From positions 28,624 to 62,929 of the forward strand of contig DCGP01000023.1 in assembly GCA_002314595.1 (NCBI GenBank): a stretch of DNA of 34,306 nt, in the 5' to 3' direction. Of the stretch, positions 1-9,176 are shown piece by piece; the first letter of the stretch is position 1, and the number at the start of each line of letters is the position of its first letter. A model generated the notes under the pieces. The model saw only the letters and a program-made list of their open reading frames with translations, did not search any database and was not told where the DNA came from. Source of the DNA: Clostridiales bacterium UBA1775. GTDB lineage: Bacteria > Bacillota > Clostridia > Monoglobales > Firm-18. The position numbers and the translations under genes were made by a program.

Positions 1-291
1 CGGAGGCATAACGGGAAAGGAACTTTCACGTTTTCACCCCTATACAAAATTACGCCACACTATATGGTATGGCGCAAAACAGTCAAATATTCAAGTTCTA
101 ATTGTAAAAAAGTAATAGGAAAATAATTATAAAAAACAATAAATTAGAATCCTTTGCAAATGCTCCTCCACACATACCTAATACCTCCCAAAAAAATGGT
201 TTTACAATACCAATATATTCATTTGTATATTTTTTGTGAAAAATTCTGTAAAACATTGATTTTTTTAACAATATTTGTTATAATAATAGGT
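1..291. other. Leading intergenic region, no recognised gene
   Basis: No family was recognised here. Frame 1 on the + strand stays open from the window edge to a TAA at 124-126, so it could be the last 41 codons of an upstream gene, but the translation resembles nothing I know. An imperfect hairpin lies at 53-60/67-74; on the - strand its 8-bp stem is complete with one G-U pair. The rest is very AT-rich and ends in the promoter of the next gene. Confidence 0.4.
256..284 (+). promoter_or_regulatory. Sigma-A promoter of the yfcE-like operon
   Basis: TTGATT (256-261) and TATAAT (279-284) are separated by exactly 17 bases. The expected transcription start, about 7 bases past the -10 box, falls at 291-292, which is the A of the ATG itself. 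This suggests a leaderless or nearly leaderless transcript. Confidence 0.7.
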
Positions 292-729
292 ATGAAAATT
301 TTAGTTGTTTCTGATACTCACAGACAAGTTAATAAAGTTAAGGAAATATTGTGGGACAACCCTGATATTACAAACCTAATTCACCTTGGAGATATGGTTT
401 CAGACGCTGAAGAAATTAAATCGGAATTTCCCAATCTCACTTGCCACATTGTTAAAGGCAATAACGATTGGTGCTCTTCGGAAAGAGAATTTCTTGTATT
501 AAACCTATGCGAACACAATATTTTTGCTACTCACGGGCATCTGTTTGGCGTAAGGCAAGGTGCTGATATGGTAGCATATCGTGCCAATTCCTTTGGCTGT
601 GATTTAGCTTTATATGGTCATACTCACATATTTAATGACCAAACATTTGGCACTGTTAGGTGCCTAAACCCATCTAACAAGGGATACTTTATTATTACAG
701 ATACAGAAATAACTTTCAATAAATTTTAA
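292..729 (+). CDS. YfcE/MJ0936-type metallophosphodiesterase
   Basis: A 145-residue calcineurin-like phosphoesterase of the small YfcE/MJ0936 class, a cytoplasmic two-metal phosphodiesterase whose natural substrate is generally unknown. All metal-binding motifs are visible: D8-x-H10, G33-D34, GNND at 56-59, H81-G82 and GHTH at 109-112. The length matches the family (about 150-180). The frame is open further upstream to 154, but that stretch is AT-rich, contains the promoter and lies outside the domain. ATG 292 begins the characteristic MKILVVSDTH first strand. No good SD precedes it, consistent with leaderless initiation. It heads a run of + strand genes with short gaps. Confidence 0.88.
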   Translation: MKILVVSDTHRQVNKVKEILWDNPDITNLIHLGDMVSDAEEIKSEFPNLTCHIVKGNNDWCSSEREFLVLNLCEHNIFATHGHLFGVRQGADMVAYRANSFGCDLALYGHTHIFNDQTFGTVRCLNPSNKGYFIITDTEITFNKF

Positions 730-750
730 TGATTGGACGGTATACTTATT

Positions 751-1785
751 ATGACAGTTGAACAGTTTGTAGAAAATCATCCAAAAGGCCACTTTTGCCA
801 ATCCGAAAAATGGGCAAAGCTTAAAGACAATTGGATACACGAAAATGTTGTAGTTAATGACAAAGATGGCAACATTAAAGGAATGATGAGCATTTTAATT
901 CGTAAAATGCCGGTTGTACCATACACAATGATGTATTCCCCTCGTGGCCCTGTATGTGATATTCACGACAAAGAAACAATTTTAGAACTTACCAAAAAGG
1001 TTAAAGAACTTGCAAAAAAATATAATGCCTACGTTATGAAGGTTGACCCTGATGTTAGCATTGAAGATAAAGAATTTATGCAAATTATGAAGGAATGTGG
1101 TTATAAACTTCAAAAAACAGGCAAAAACTTTGAGGGTATTCAACCAAAGTTTGTATTCCGTCTAAATGTTGATGGCAAAACCGAGGACGAGGTTTTTGCA
1201 CTTTTCCACACAGAAAACAGACGAAAAATTAAAATTGCAAGAGATAAAATGGGTGTTGAAGTCAAAATCGGAACAAGAGAGGACTTACCCAAATTTCACG
1301 AAATAATGTTAGAAACAGGATTAAGGGACAAATTCGTTATCCGTACTCTTGAATATTTCCAAAAAATGTACGATAACTTCGCCCCTGAAAATTTAAGACT
1401 GTACTGTGCATATCTTGACGGTGAAATGATTGCAGGCACAATAGCGATGTACTATGGGGACAAGGTATGGTATTTATACGGTGCAAGCTCAAACGCACAC
1501 AGAAAGGCAATGCCTAACTATCTACTTCAATGGGAAATGATTAGATGGTCTATTGAAAAGAAATGCAAAATTTATGACTTCCGTGGAGTATCAGGTGATA
1601 TTAGCGAGGACAACCCACTATACGGTCTATACAGATTTAAAAAACGTTTTAATGGTGATTTTGTTGAATTTGTAGGTGAATACGAATTACCAATAAAACC
1701 AATGGTTGGAAAAATCATAAACAAATCACTTCATTTAGCAATAGAACTTAGAAGAAAACTTTTTGTATTGAAAGGTAAAAACTAA
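751..1785 (+). CDS. FemX/FemAB-family peptidoglycan aminoacyltransferase
   Basis: A 344-residue FemAB-type protein with two GNAT-like folds. Relatives add amino acids from aminoacyl-tRNA to the peptide of lipid II, building interpeptide bridges at the inner face of the membrane. The N-terminus has the family's HPKGHFCQSEKW pattern, the middle has the HTENRRKIKIARDKMGVEV segment, and the last third has LYGASS and YDFRGVSGD. The frame is open from a TTG at 733, but ATG 751 is preferred: GGACGG lies about 10 bases upstream and the homology starts there. The stop overlaps the next start (TAATG), so the two are probably translationally coupled. Which amino acid it adds cannot be told from sequence. 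Confidence 0.85.
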   Translation: MTVEQFVENHPKGHFCQSEKWAKLKDNWIHENVVVNDKDGNIKGMMSILIRKMPVVPYTMMYSPRGPVCDIHDKETILELTKKVKELAKKYNAYVMKVDPDVSIEDKEFMQIMKECGYKLQKTGKNFEGIQPKFVFRLNVDGKTEDEVFALFHTENRRKIKIARDKMGVEVKIGTREDLPKFHEIMLETGLRDKFVIRTLEYFQKMYDNFAPENLRLYCAYLDGEMIAGTIAMYYGDKVWYLYGASSNAHRKAMPNYLLQWEMIRWSIEKKCKIYDFRGVSGDISEDNPLYGLYRFKKRFNGDFVEFVGEYELPIKPMVGKIINKSLHLAIELRRKLFVLKGKN

Positions 1786-2852
1786 TGAAATGGTTAGAAA
1801 TAAACAAAGATGACCTTGTTTATAACATTAACAAATTAAAAGAACATACTGCACCTGCTAAAATAATTGCAGTTTTAAAGGGTAACGCATACGGGCTTGA
1901 TGCAATAGAATTTGGCAAAATTCTTTTAGAAAATACCATTGACTATTTTGCAGTTAGTGAGCTTGAAGAAGCATTGGAACTTAGAAAAGCCGGTTTTACA
2001 AACTCCATACTTCTTCTCACTCCCACCAATGACATTGACCAAGCAAAGCTTATTGCCGACAACAATATCATTGCAACAATCGGCAGCCTTAAAAATGCTG
2101 AAATTTTAAACAGTATTGGTATTCCCGTTACTGCACATATTAAAATTGACAGTGGTTTTGGCAGATACGGATTTTATGAAAATCAATTATCCAAGGAATT
2201 ATTGGAATTTAAAAACATTACTTACGAAGGTGTTTTCTCACACTTTTCAAATTCCTTTGGCAAAGATACTTCATATTCAAAAAAGCAATTTGAATTATTT
2301 ATTAAATCAATAGACAAATTAAAAGAAATAGGCATCAATCCTAAAATTAGACACCTTGCAAATTCCTGTGGTGCATTAAGGTTTGAATATGCAAAGCTTG
2401 ATGCAGTACGTTTAGGCTCCGCCTTTTTAGGAAGGCTACCTATTGAAAATTCACTTGGTTTAAAGCGAATTGCTAATCTAAAATGTCAAATTACTGAAAT
2501 TAGGACACTTCCCAAAGGTTCTGTTGTAGGCTATGCAAACACTTACAAAACTGTTAAAGAAACAAAGGTTGCAATTATACCCATCGGCTATAAGGACGGC
2601 TACGGAGCAGAAAAATCCAAAGACGTTTTTAGATTTATTGATATTTTAAGATATATGTATGCAGACCTTAAAACCTTTAAAAAGCGAATATTTGTTACAA
2701 TTAACAATAAAAAATATCCAATTATCGGAAGAATTAGTATGCACAATATCGTTGTAGATATTACAAATTCCAATATTACTGCAAACGACGTTGCGACATT
2801 AGATTGTAACCCAATTTTACTAAAAAAAGAAATTAAAAGAATATATAACTAA
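1785..2852 (+). CDS. Alanine-racemase-family PLP enzyme
   Basis: A 355-residue fold-type III PLP enzyme of the alanine racemase family, which interconverts L- and D-alanine (or L/D-serine in relatives) for peptidoglycan. The PLP lysine is K32 in AVLKGNAYG. The second catalytic base is Y250 in VVGYANTY, followed by IPIGYKDGY. Two deviations are visible. The usual GRxCMDQ motif reads GRISMHN (315-321), putting His where Asp is normal, and the segment between GYKDGY and the YPIIGR strand is unusually long (about 37 residues). It may be a divergent racemase with altered substrate. Coupled to the FemX-like gene by a 1-base overlap, it may supply or modify wall amino acids. Confidence 0.8.
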   Translation: MKWLEINKDDLVYNINKLKEHTAPAKIIAVLKGNAYGLDAIEFGKILLENTIDYFAVSELEEALELRKAGFTNSILLLTPTNDIDQAKLIADNNIIATIGSLKNAEILNSIGIPVTAHIKIDSGFGRYGFYENQLSKELLEFKNITYEGVFSHFSNSFGKDTSYSKKQFELFIKSIDKLKEIGINPKIRHLANSCGALRFEYAKLDAVRLGSAFLGRLPIENSLGLKRIANLKCQITEIRTLPKGSVVGYANTYKTVKETKVAIIPIGYKDGYGAEKSKDVFRFIDILRYMYADLKTFKKRIFVTINNKKYPIIGRISMHNIVVDITNSNITANDVATLDCNPILLKKEIKRIYN

Positions 2853-2866
2853 TCGGAGGTATTAAA

Positions 2867-4795
2867 ATGAGCGAAAAATTTTATATAACCACTGCAATTG
2901 CATACACTTCAAGAAAGCCACATATCGGCAATACTTATGAAATTGTACTTACTGATGCAATTGCAAGATTTAAAAGACTAATAGGAAATGACGTATTCTT
3001 CTTAACAGGTACTGACGAACATGGTCAAAAAATTCAACAGCTTGCAGAAGAAGCATGTATAAACCCTCAACAATATGTTGATAATGTTGCAGGTGAGGTT
3101 AGAAAAATTTGGGACTTAATGAACACAAGCTACGACAAGTTCATTAGAACAACTGACGACTATCATGTTAAGGCAATCCAACAAATTTTCAAGAAGCTTT
3201 ACGACCAAGGGGACATATACAAGAGTGAATATGAAGGCTGGTACTGTGTACCCTGTGAAAGCTTCTTTACCGATACTCAAATTACATCTGAAGGACTATG
3301 CCCAGACTGTGGACGTCCTGTTCAAAAGACTAAGGAAGAAGCTTACTTCTTTAAAATGAGCAAATATCAAGACAAATTGATGAAGCACATTGAAGAAAAT
3401 CCCGAATTTATTCAACCTGAATCTCGCAAAAAAGAAATGGTTAATAACTTCTTAAAGCCCGGACTTCAAGACCTTTGTGTTTCAAGAACATCATTTACTT
3501 GGGGTATTCCGGTAGAATTTGACCCAAAGCACGTTGTATATGTATGGGTTGATGCTCTTTCAAACTACATTACTGCACTTGGATACACTCCTGAGGAAAA
3601 AGGCGAATTATACAACAAATATTGGCCAGCTGATGCCCATATTATCGGCAAGGACATTTTAAGGTTCCACACAATTTATTGGCCTATTATGCTTATGGCA
3701 CTTGGTGAGCCACTACCAAAGCAAGTGTTTGGCCACCCTTGGCTATTAAACGGTGCAGACAAAATGAGTAAATCCAAAGGCAATGTTATGTATGCTGACG
3801 ATTTAGTTGAAAAATTCGGTGTTGACGCAGTCAGATATTATGTACTTCACGAAATGCCCTTTGCAGCAGACGGTACAATCACATACGAAACACTAATCAG
3901 CAGATATAATTCCGAACTTGCAAACACACTTGGCAACCTTGTAAATCGTACAATTGCCATGATAAATAAATATTTTGATGGTGTTATTACAAATCCTAAT
4001 GCAGATGGTGAATTTGACGAAGAATTAAAATCCACTTGTGTTAAATGCAAAGAGAATTACTTTAAACTAATGAATAGTTTCCACGTTGCAGATGCAATGG
4101 ACGAAATTTGGACAATTGTCAGACGCAGTAACAAATACATTGACGAAACAATGCCTTGGGTGCTTGCAAAGGACGAAGCTCAAAAGGACAGACTTGCTAC
4201 TGTGCTGTATAACTTACTTGAAAGCATTAGATTTATTGCTGTAATGCTAAAACCAATGATGACAAAAACAAGCGAATTGATTTTAGACTCAATAAATACA
4301 GACATTGACACTTGGGAATCTGTTTCCTCCTTTGGTGCTCTTAAAACTAACGTAAAGGTTGGTGAGGCACACCCAATGTTTGCAAGAATTGACGAAGAGA
4401 AAATGTTGAAAGAAATCTATGACGAAATCGAAAAAAATTCAGAGCCTGAAATTCAAACAGAACCAATCAAACCTGAAATCACTATTGAAGATTTTGAAAA
4501 ATTGGACCTTCGAGTTGCAAAGGTTGTAAAGGCTGAAAAGGTTGAAAAAGCAGATAAATTGCTTAAACTAACAGTTCAATTAGGCAACGAAGAACGTGTT
4601 GTGGTTTCAGGTATTGCAAAGCATTATTCACCTGAGGAAATGATTGGCAAAAATGTTATTGTTATTGCAAACTTAAAGCCTGTTAAACTACGTGGTATTT
4701 TAAGCAATGGTATGATTTTAGCAGCAGCAGATGACGAAACGTTAAAGGTTGCAGAGGTTGACAAGGATATGCCCTCGGGCACACAGGTACGATAA
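2867..4795 (+). CDS. metG: Methionyl-tRNA synthetase
   Basis: A class I aminoacyl-tRNA synthetase that charges tRNA-Met with methionine in the cytoplasm. The 642-residue protein has the HIGH-type motif HIGN (19-22), a four-cysteine zinc knuckle (C127, C130, C145, C148), the KMSKS signature (299-303) and a C-terminal EMAP/tRNA-binding OB domain from about 545 (DFEKLDLRVAKV). The long two-part layout is typical of Firmicute MetS. A strong SD (CGGAGG) precedes the ATG. Its stop lies 1 base before the tatD start, the same metS-yabD order as in Bacillus. Confidence 0.97.
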   Translation: MSEKFYITTAIAYTSRKPHIGNTYEIVLTDAIARFKRLIGNDVFFLTGTDEHGQKIQQLAEEACINPQQYVDNVAGEVRKIWDLMNTSYDKFIRTTDDYHVKAIQQIFKKLYDQGDIYKSEYEGWYCVPCESFFTDTQITSEGLCPDCGRPVQKTKEEAYFFKMSKYQDKLMKHIEENPEFIQPESRKKEMVNNFLKPGLQDLCVSRTSFTWGIPVEFDPKHVVYVWVDALSNYITALGYTPEEKGELYNKYWPADAHIIGKDILRFHTIYWPIMLMALGEPLPKQVFGHPWLLNGADKMSKSKGNVMYADDLVEKFGVDAVRYYVLHEMPFAADGTITYETLISRYNSELANTLGNLVNRTIAMINKYFDGVITNPNADGEFDEELKSTCVKCKENYFKLMNSFHVADAMDEIWTIVRRSNKYIDETMPWVLAKDEAQKDRLATVLYNLLESIRFIAVMLKPMMTKTSELILDSINTDIDTWESVSSFGALKTNVKVGEAHPMFARIDEEKMLKEIYDEIEKNSEPEIQTEPIKPEITIEDFEKLDLRVAKVVKAEKVEKADKLLKLTVQLGNEERVVVSGIAKHYSPEEMIGKNVIVIANLKPVKLRGILSNGMILAAADDETLKVAEVDKDMPSGTQVR

Positions 4796-4796
4796 G

Positions 4797-5591
4797 ATGT
4801 TTTTTGATTCTCACACTCATCTTGATGACAGTCAATTTGATGCAGACCGTAAAGAAGTAATTGAAAACATAATTTCAAGTGGTGTTTCAAAGCTTGTTAA
4901 TATTGGGTGCAATATAAAAACTTCTCAAATTTCCATAGATTTAGCAGAAAAATATGACTTTATCTATGCCACGGTAGGCTTTCACCCTTGCGATACACTA
5001 AACATCACCGATGATGATTTAAAAACAATTGAAGATATGACTCATCACAAAAAAGTTGTTGCAATTGGTGAAATAGGTCTTGATTACCATTGGGACGACG
5101 TACCACGCAACACACAAAAATATTGGTTTGAAAAGCAAATGGAGCTTGCAGAAAGGTTGAACCTTCCTGTTACTATCCACAACAGAGATGCTCACGAGGA
5201 TATACTTAAAATTATCCAAAAATACAAAAATGTAAAGGGCATAATTCACTGTTGTTCTGCAAGCAAGGAAATGGTTAACGAATTTCTAAAATGTGAATAT
5301 TACATTTCATTTGCAGGGCCAATAACATACAAAAACAACAGCAAATCCGTTGAATCTGCAAAGGTTGTTCCAATGGATAGGCTGCTAATCGAAACAGACG
5401 CACCATATCTTTCCCCTGACGGATTTAGGGGCAAACGAAATGATAGTTCAAAGGTTAAATACACCTGTGAAAAATTAGCACAAATTAAAGGCGTAACCTT
5501 AGAAGAAATGGCAAAGCAGACCTACGAAAATGCCATTAAAATATATAAAATTAAGGAGATGCATAATTATGAAAATTCTTATGGTAGATGA
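4797..5591 (+). CDS. tatD: TatD-family metal-dependent nuclease/hydrolase
   Basis: A 264-residue amidohydrolase-fold TIM-barrel protein. TatD proteins are cytoplasmic metal-dependent DNases linked to DNA repair and quality control. Ligands visible in order: H6-x-H8 (FDSHTHLD), E92 (AIGEIGLDYHW), H128 (TIHNRDAHED), H151 (IIHCCSAS) and D201 (LIETDAPYLSP). ATG 4797 is chosen because the HxH strand begins there; the longer frame from 4749 lies inside metG. No clear SD is seen, and the gene starts 1 base after the metG stop, so coupling is likely. Its 3' end overlaps the next start by 23 bases. Confidence 0.93.
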   Translation: MFFDSHTHLDDSQFDADRKEVIENIISSGVSKLVNIGCNIKTSQISIDLAEKYDFIYATVGFHPCDTLNITDDDLKTIEDMTHHKKVVAIGEIGLDYHWDDVPRNTQKYWFEKQMELAERLNLPVTIHNRDAHEDILKIIQKYKNVKGIIHCCSASKEMVNEFLKCEYYISFAGPITYKNNSKSVESAKVVPMDRLLIETDAPYLSPDGFRGKRNDSSKVKYTCEKLAQIKGVTLEEMAKQTYENAIKIYKIKEMHNYENSYGR

Positions 5592-6249
5592 CGATATTAA
5601 CATCTGTGAATTAGTCAAATTATATCTAATGAAGTCCGGATATGAGCCACTAATCGCATATAACGCCGTTAAAGCAATGCAAATATTTAACGAAGAACAT
5701 CCCTCATTGGTTATTTTAGATGTAATGTTGCCCGGTACAAACGGAATAGATATTTGCAAGAATATTCGCAAACTTTCAAATGTACCTATAATTATGCTTA
5801 CAGCCAAAGGTGAATTTTCAGACAGAATTACAGGTCTTGAAGCAGGTGCAGACGACTATGTTTGCAAGCCCTTTGACCCAAACGAGCTTATTGCAAGAAT
5901 AAAGGCAATTTTAAGACGTACTGACAGTGTTGAAACAAATGACGGTATTTTAGAATACGAAAACCTATCATTAGACATTTTAAATTACAAATTAGTTGTT
6001 AAAGGTGCAGAGGTTGAAGCTCCTCCCAAGGAAATTGAGCTTTTGTATCATCTTGCGTCAAATCCAAACAAGGTATTTACAAGAGACCAACTTTTAAACG
6101 AGGTTTGGGGCTTTGAATATGCAGGGGACACAACAAGAACTGTTGATGTTCACGTTAAGCGAATAAGAGAAAAAATAGACGGTGTTTCTGAAAATTGGGA
6201 ACTTAAAACCGTATGGGGAGTAGGGTATAAATTTGAAGTCAAGAACTGA
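5569..6249 (+). CDS. OmpR-family response regulator (CssR-like by context)
   Basis: A 226-residue two-component response regulator. The receiver domain spans 1-118, with acidic pocket D7/D8, phospho-acceptor D51 (LVILDVMLPG), T78 and K100 (DDYVCKPFDP). A winged-helix DNA-binding domain follows at about 127-224 (PPKEIELLYHLA, RTVDVHVKRIREKI, VWGVGYKF). ATG 5569 has AAGGAGA 9 bases upstream and starts MKILMVDDD; the longer open frame lies within tatD. It overlaps tatD by 23 bases and the kinase by 17. Because htrA follows the kinase, a secretion-stress role like Bacillus CssR is inferred; a generic envelope regulator is the alternative. Confidence 0.93.
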   Translation: MKILMVDDDINICELVKLYLMKSGYEPLIAYNAVKAMQIFNEEHPSLVILDVMLPGTNGIDICKNIRKLSNVPIIMLTAKGEFSDRITGLEAGADDYVCKPFDPNELIARIKAILRRTDSVETNDGILEYENLSLDILNYKLVVKGAEVEAPPKEIELLYHLASNPNKVFTRDQLLNEVWGFEYAGDTTRTVDVHVKRIREKIDGVSENWELKTVWGVGYKFEVKN

Positions 6250-7654
6250 TAAAAGTATATTCTTCCATGTTATGCGTTCAAGCATAACCGTGGTTTTAAT
6301 TAGTATAATTTTAATGAGTGCCATAAACCTTTTCCTATCTAACAGTCAAGCAAAAAAGGAAAAGGCTTTAGAATTAAAAAACATATCCGATAGGGTTAAT
6401 GTTTTAACATCACAATATACTATGTATTATAACGAAGATGCGAACTATTTGTATCAATTATCCTTAGACCAGCTTGCAGAATATGCAGAGGGTACTATTA
6501 TAATTGTCAATACAGACGGCACTGTATTTTCCAAGGCATCTACCTCCTCTGTTGACCTTCCGTCCAAAATAGATATCAGTAATTATTCTGACGTTTTAAG
6601 TGGTAAATCAACATACAGAACAGGTGGGTTTGACAACATATTTAAATACAGTACATTTTCCGTTGCATCACCATTTTCATATAATAATGTTGTTTCAGGT
6701 ATTATTTTTGTAATTACCAAAAACAATTTACTGTTCCCTGAAACAATCAAAACTGCATATATGACTCTTACTTCTTTTGTAATTGCGCTACTTTTTGCAC
6801 TTCTAATTTCATACTTTATTTCCAAGAGATTTCAAAAGCCTCTTGGCAAAATAGAGAATGCAGCAAGGAACATTACAAAGGGCAATTACGAAACATTAGA
6901 GCCTAACACAAAGGTTACGGAATACAACAACCTTGTTGAATCCTTTAATAAAATGTCCGTAGAAATTGAAAAGCAGGAAAAATCAAGGTCTGATTTTATT
7001 GCAAATGTTTCCCACGATATGCGCACTCCATTAACAACAATTATGGGCTTTGTAGGTGGAATTATGGACGGCACAATTCCTTCGGAAATGAATAACCAAT
7101 ATTTAGGTGTGGTATTTTCCGAAGCAGAGCGTATGCGAGATATGGTAAACAATAATTTAGACCTTTCAAAATATGAAAGTGGTAATTTTAAACTTACAAT
7201 GTCCGACTTTAACCTTAATGACATTGTTAGAAGCATTGTAATATCAATGGAAAAACGAATTAGGGAAAAAAATATTACCATAGATTTTAAATACGAAAAG
7301 GCTGAAAATATTGTTGAAGCAGATGAATCTGCAATATACAGAGTTGTTCAAAACCTGCTTGATAATGCTTTAAAATTTGCTTCAATCAATTCCGAAATTG
7401 AAATTTTCATTAAACAAAATAAGAAAAAGGTAATTTGCAGCATTAAAAATTACGGTAGCTCCATAAGTGCTGAGGAGCAGAAGTTCATATTTGACAGATA
7501 CTACAAAGCAGACGAATCAAGAAGCGCTCACAAACGTGGTTCAGGGCTTGGATTGTTTATTGTTAAATCAATTATTGACCAACACAATCAAGATATTTAT
7601 ATTTCCAGTGATGAAAATTCGGTTACATTCACATTTACATTAAATTTAAAATGA
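6233..7654 (+). CDS. Membrane sensor histidine kinase (CssS-like by context)
   Basis: A 473-residue sensor kinase. A transmembrane helix at about 16-36 is followed by an extracellular sensor region (about 37-172), a second helix (174-196), a HAMP linker (197-248), a HisKA domain with phospho-acceptor H261 (IANVSHDMRTPL) and a HATPase domain with an N-box near NLLDNALKFA and a GSGLGLFIVK lid. The start is a TTG at 6233, with GTAGGG about 7 bases upstream, overlapping the regulator by 17 bases. The next ATG (6272) lacks an SD and would remove the cytoplasmic N-terminus. It is the cognate kinase of the preceding regulator. Confidence 0.92.
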   Translation: MKSRTDKSIFFHVMRSSITVVLISIILMSAINLFLSNSQAKKEKALELKNISDRVNVLTSQYTMYYNEDANYLYQLSLDQLAEYAEGTIIIVNTDGTVFSKASTSSVDLPSKIDISNYSDVLSGKSTYRTGGFDNIFKYSTFSVASPFSYNNVVSGIIFVITKNNLLFPETIKTAYMTLTSFVIALLFALLISYFISKRFQKPLGKIENAARNITKGNYETLEPNTKVTEYNNLVESFNKMSVEIEKQEKSRSDFIANVSHDMRTPLTTIMGFVGGIMDGTIPSEMNNQYLGVVFSEAERMRDMVNNNLDLSKYESGNFKLTMSDFNLNDIVRSIVISMEKRIREKNITIDFKYEKAENIVEADESAIYRVVQNLLDNALKFASINSEIEIFIKQNKKKVICSIKNYGSSISAEEQKFIFDRYYKADESRSAHKRGSGLGLFIVKSIIDQHNQDIYISSDENSVTFTFTLNLK

Positions 7655-7723
7655 TGTTAACAAAATATTTACTTTTTTAGGTTTTTTATTCATAATTTGT
7701 TAATCATTTTTTAATTTTTTGGT

Positions 7724-7737
7724 GGTATTATAATACC
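7724..7737. promoter_or_regulatory. Palindrome overlapping a -10 box upstream of htrA
   Basis: GGTATTATAATACC is a perfect 14-bp palindrome and contains TATAAT at 7729-7734. No good -35 box sits 17 bases upstream, as expected for an activator-dependent promoter. A GTTAAC (7656-7661) and a TTGTTAAT (7697-7704) upstream could be regulator half-sites. An SD, AGGAGG, precedes the htrA ATG. Confidence 0.45.
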
Positions 7738-7762
7738 ATAAAATCAATTAGGAGGTTTTAAA

Positions 7763-9142
7763 ATGTTTGAAAATGACGAAATTAAAAACAACGATTTTCT
7801 AAAAGAATCAATTGTTGAAACCGAAAAGTCAACCGACGAAAACATTGAAAGCACTTCCGCCAATACAGAAGATACTTTAAATGCGAAAGCCGAAACAAAA
7901 AACGAGGAATTTGATGTGGAAATAGTTGATGAGTTGCCATACGAAAAGGCGCTAATATTCAGCAGAGATATTGACACTAATAATCCTTATATTAAAGAAT
8001 CAATTGCTTCAAAATTAAAAAGGAGCAAAGGAAAGCTATGGAGATATACAGCAGCAGTAGTTTGTGGAATGTTTGCAGGTGCAATCATCTTTGGTGGTGC
8101 AATTGCATACACAAGCAAAAATGGCACAAGTGGCTTTTGGTTACAACAAAATTCAGGTGCTAACGCAAACAAAGGTGCAATAACAACTGATGCCTCTTCC
8201 ATTCCTTCCGGAACAGAGCTTAATGTTACTCAAATAGCATACAAGGTTAGTCCATCAGTGGTAGGTATTGTTAACAATCAAACAATCAATACTTGGTATG
8301 GTCAAGCACAACAAAATGGCAGTGGTTCAGGTATTATAATCAGTCAAGACGGCTATATTATTACAAACAGCCATGTTATTGAAGGTGCTAACTCACTTAA
8401 AGTAGTTTTAAATGATGGTCAAGAGGTTGCTGCAAAAGTAATCGGAATTGATGACAAGACCGATATTGCTGTTATTAAAATTGACAAAACAGGCTTACCG
8501 GCAGCAGAGCTTGGTAAATCATCTGAATTGCAGGTTGGTGAGCTTGCAGTTGCAATAGGTAATCCTCTTGGTATTGAGTTCCAAGGTTCCGTTACAGCAG
8601 GTATCATAAGTGCACTTAACAGAACAATGACTGTTGATGGTAGGACATACACACTTGTTCAAACAGACGCAGCAATTAACCCCGGTAACAGTGGTGGCCC
8701 GTTAGTAAACAAATATGGTCAAGTTATCGGTATAAATACAGTTAAAATTTCAAGCTCCGAATGTGAGGGAATGGGTTTTGCAATTCCCATTGATATTGTA
8801 ACTCCAATAGTTCAAGAGCTTATCAACAACGGATATGTTACAGGCAGACCTCAAATAGGTGTTGGAACACGTGATATTTCAGAAAATATGGCGAAATATT
8901 ACAATATGCCGGTAGGTGTATACATTGCAACAGTTGCTGAGGGTAGTGGTGCCGAAGCAGCCGGTCTTAAAGTCGGTGATGTAATTATTAAGGCTGATGA
9001 TAAAACAGTTACTACAACCGAAGAGCTTAACAAAATTAAGAATTCCTATAAGGCAGGGGACACAATAAATCTTACCATCGTTAGAAGTGGTAATACAACC
9101 ACAGTTGGCGTTAAATTAGGTGAAGAAAAGTCCTCAAAATAA
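7763..9142 (+). CDS. HtrA/DegP-like membrane-anchored serine protease
   Basis: A 459-residue trypsin-like PDZ protease that degrades misfolded proteins outside the membrane. An acidic, low-complexity cytoplasmic N-terminus (1-90) is followed by one transmembrane helix (about 94-116), then a protease domain with triad H204 (TNSHVIEG), D234 (KTDIAVIKI) and S310 (NPGNSGGPLV), and one C-terminal PDZ domain (about 362-452). This is the standard layout of Bacillus HtrA. ATG 7763 has an ideal SD. The gene follows the kinase by 108 bases with its own promoter-like element and ends at a strong terminator, facing the - strand PBP operon. Confidence 0.95.
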   Translation: MFENDEIKNNDFLKESIVETEKSTDENIESTSANTEDTLNAKAETKNEEFDVEIVDELPYEKALIFSRDIDTNNPYIKESIASKLKRSKGKLWRYTAAVVCGMFAGAIIFGGAIAYTSKNGTSGFWLQQNSGANANKGAITTDASSIPSGTELNVTQIAYKVSPSVVGIVNNQTINTWYGQAQQNGSGSGIIISQDGYIITNSHVIEGANSLKVVLNDGQEVAAKVIGIDDKTDIAVIKIDKTGLPAAELGKSSELQVGELAVAIGNPLGIEFQGSVTAGIISALNRTMTVDGRTYTLVQTDAAINPGNSGGPLVNKYGQVIGINTVKISSSECEGMGFAIPIDIVTPIVQELINNGYVTGRPQIGVGTRDISENMAKYYNMPVGVYIATVAEGSGAEAAGLKVGDVIIKADDKTVTTTEELNKIKNSYKAGDTINLTIVRSGNTTTVGVKLGEEKSSK

Positions 9143-9176
9143 AATAGACAGTAGTTTTTTCTCATATATTCCCCAA

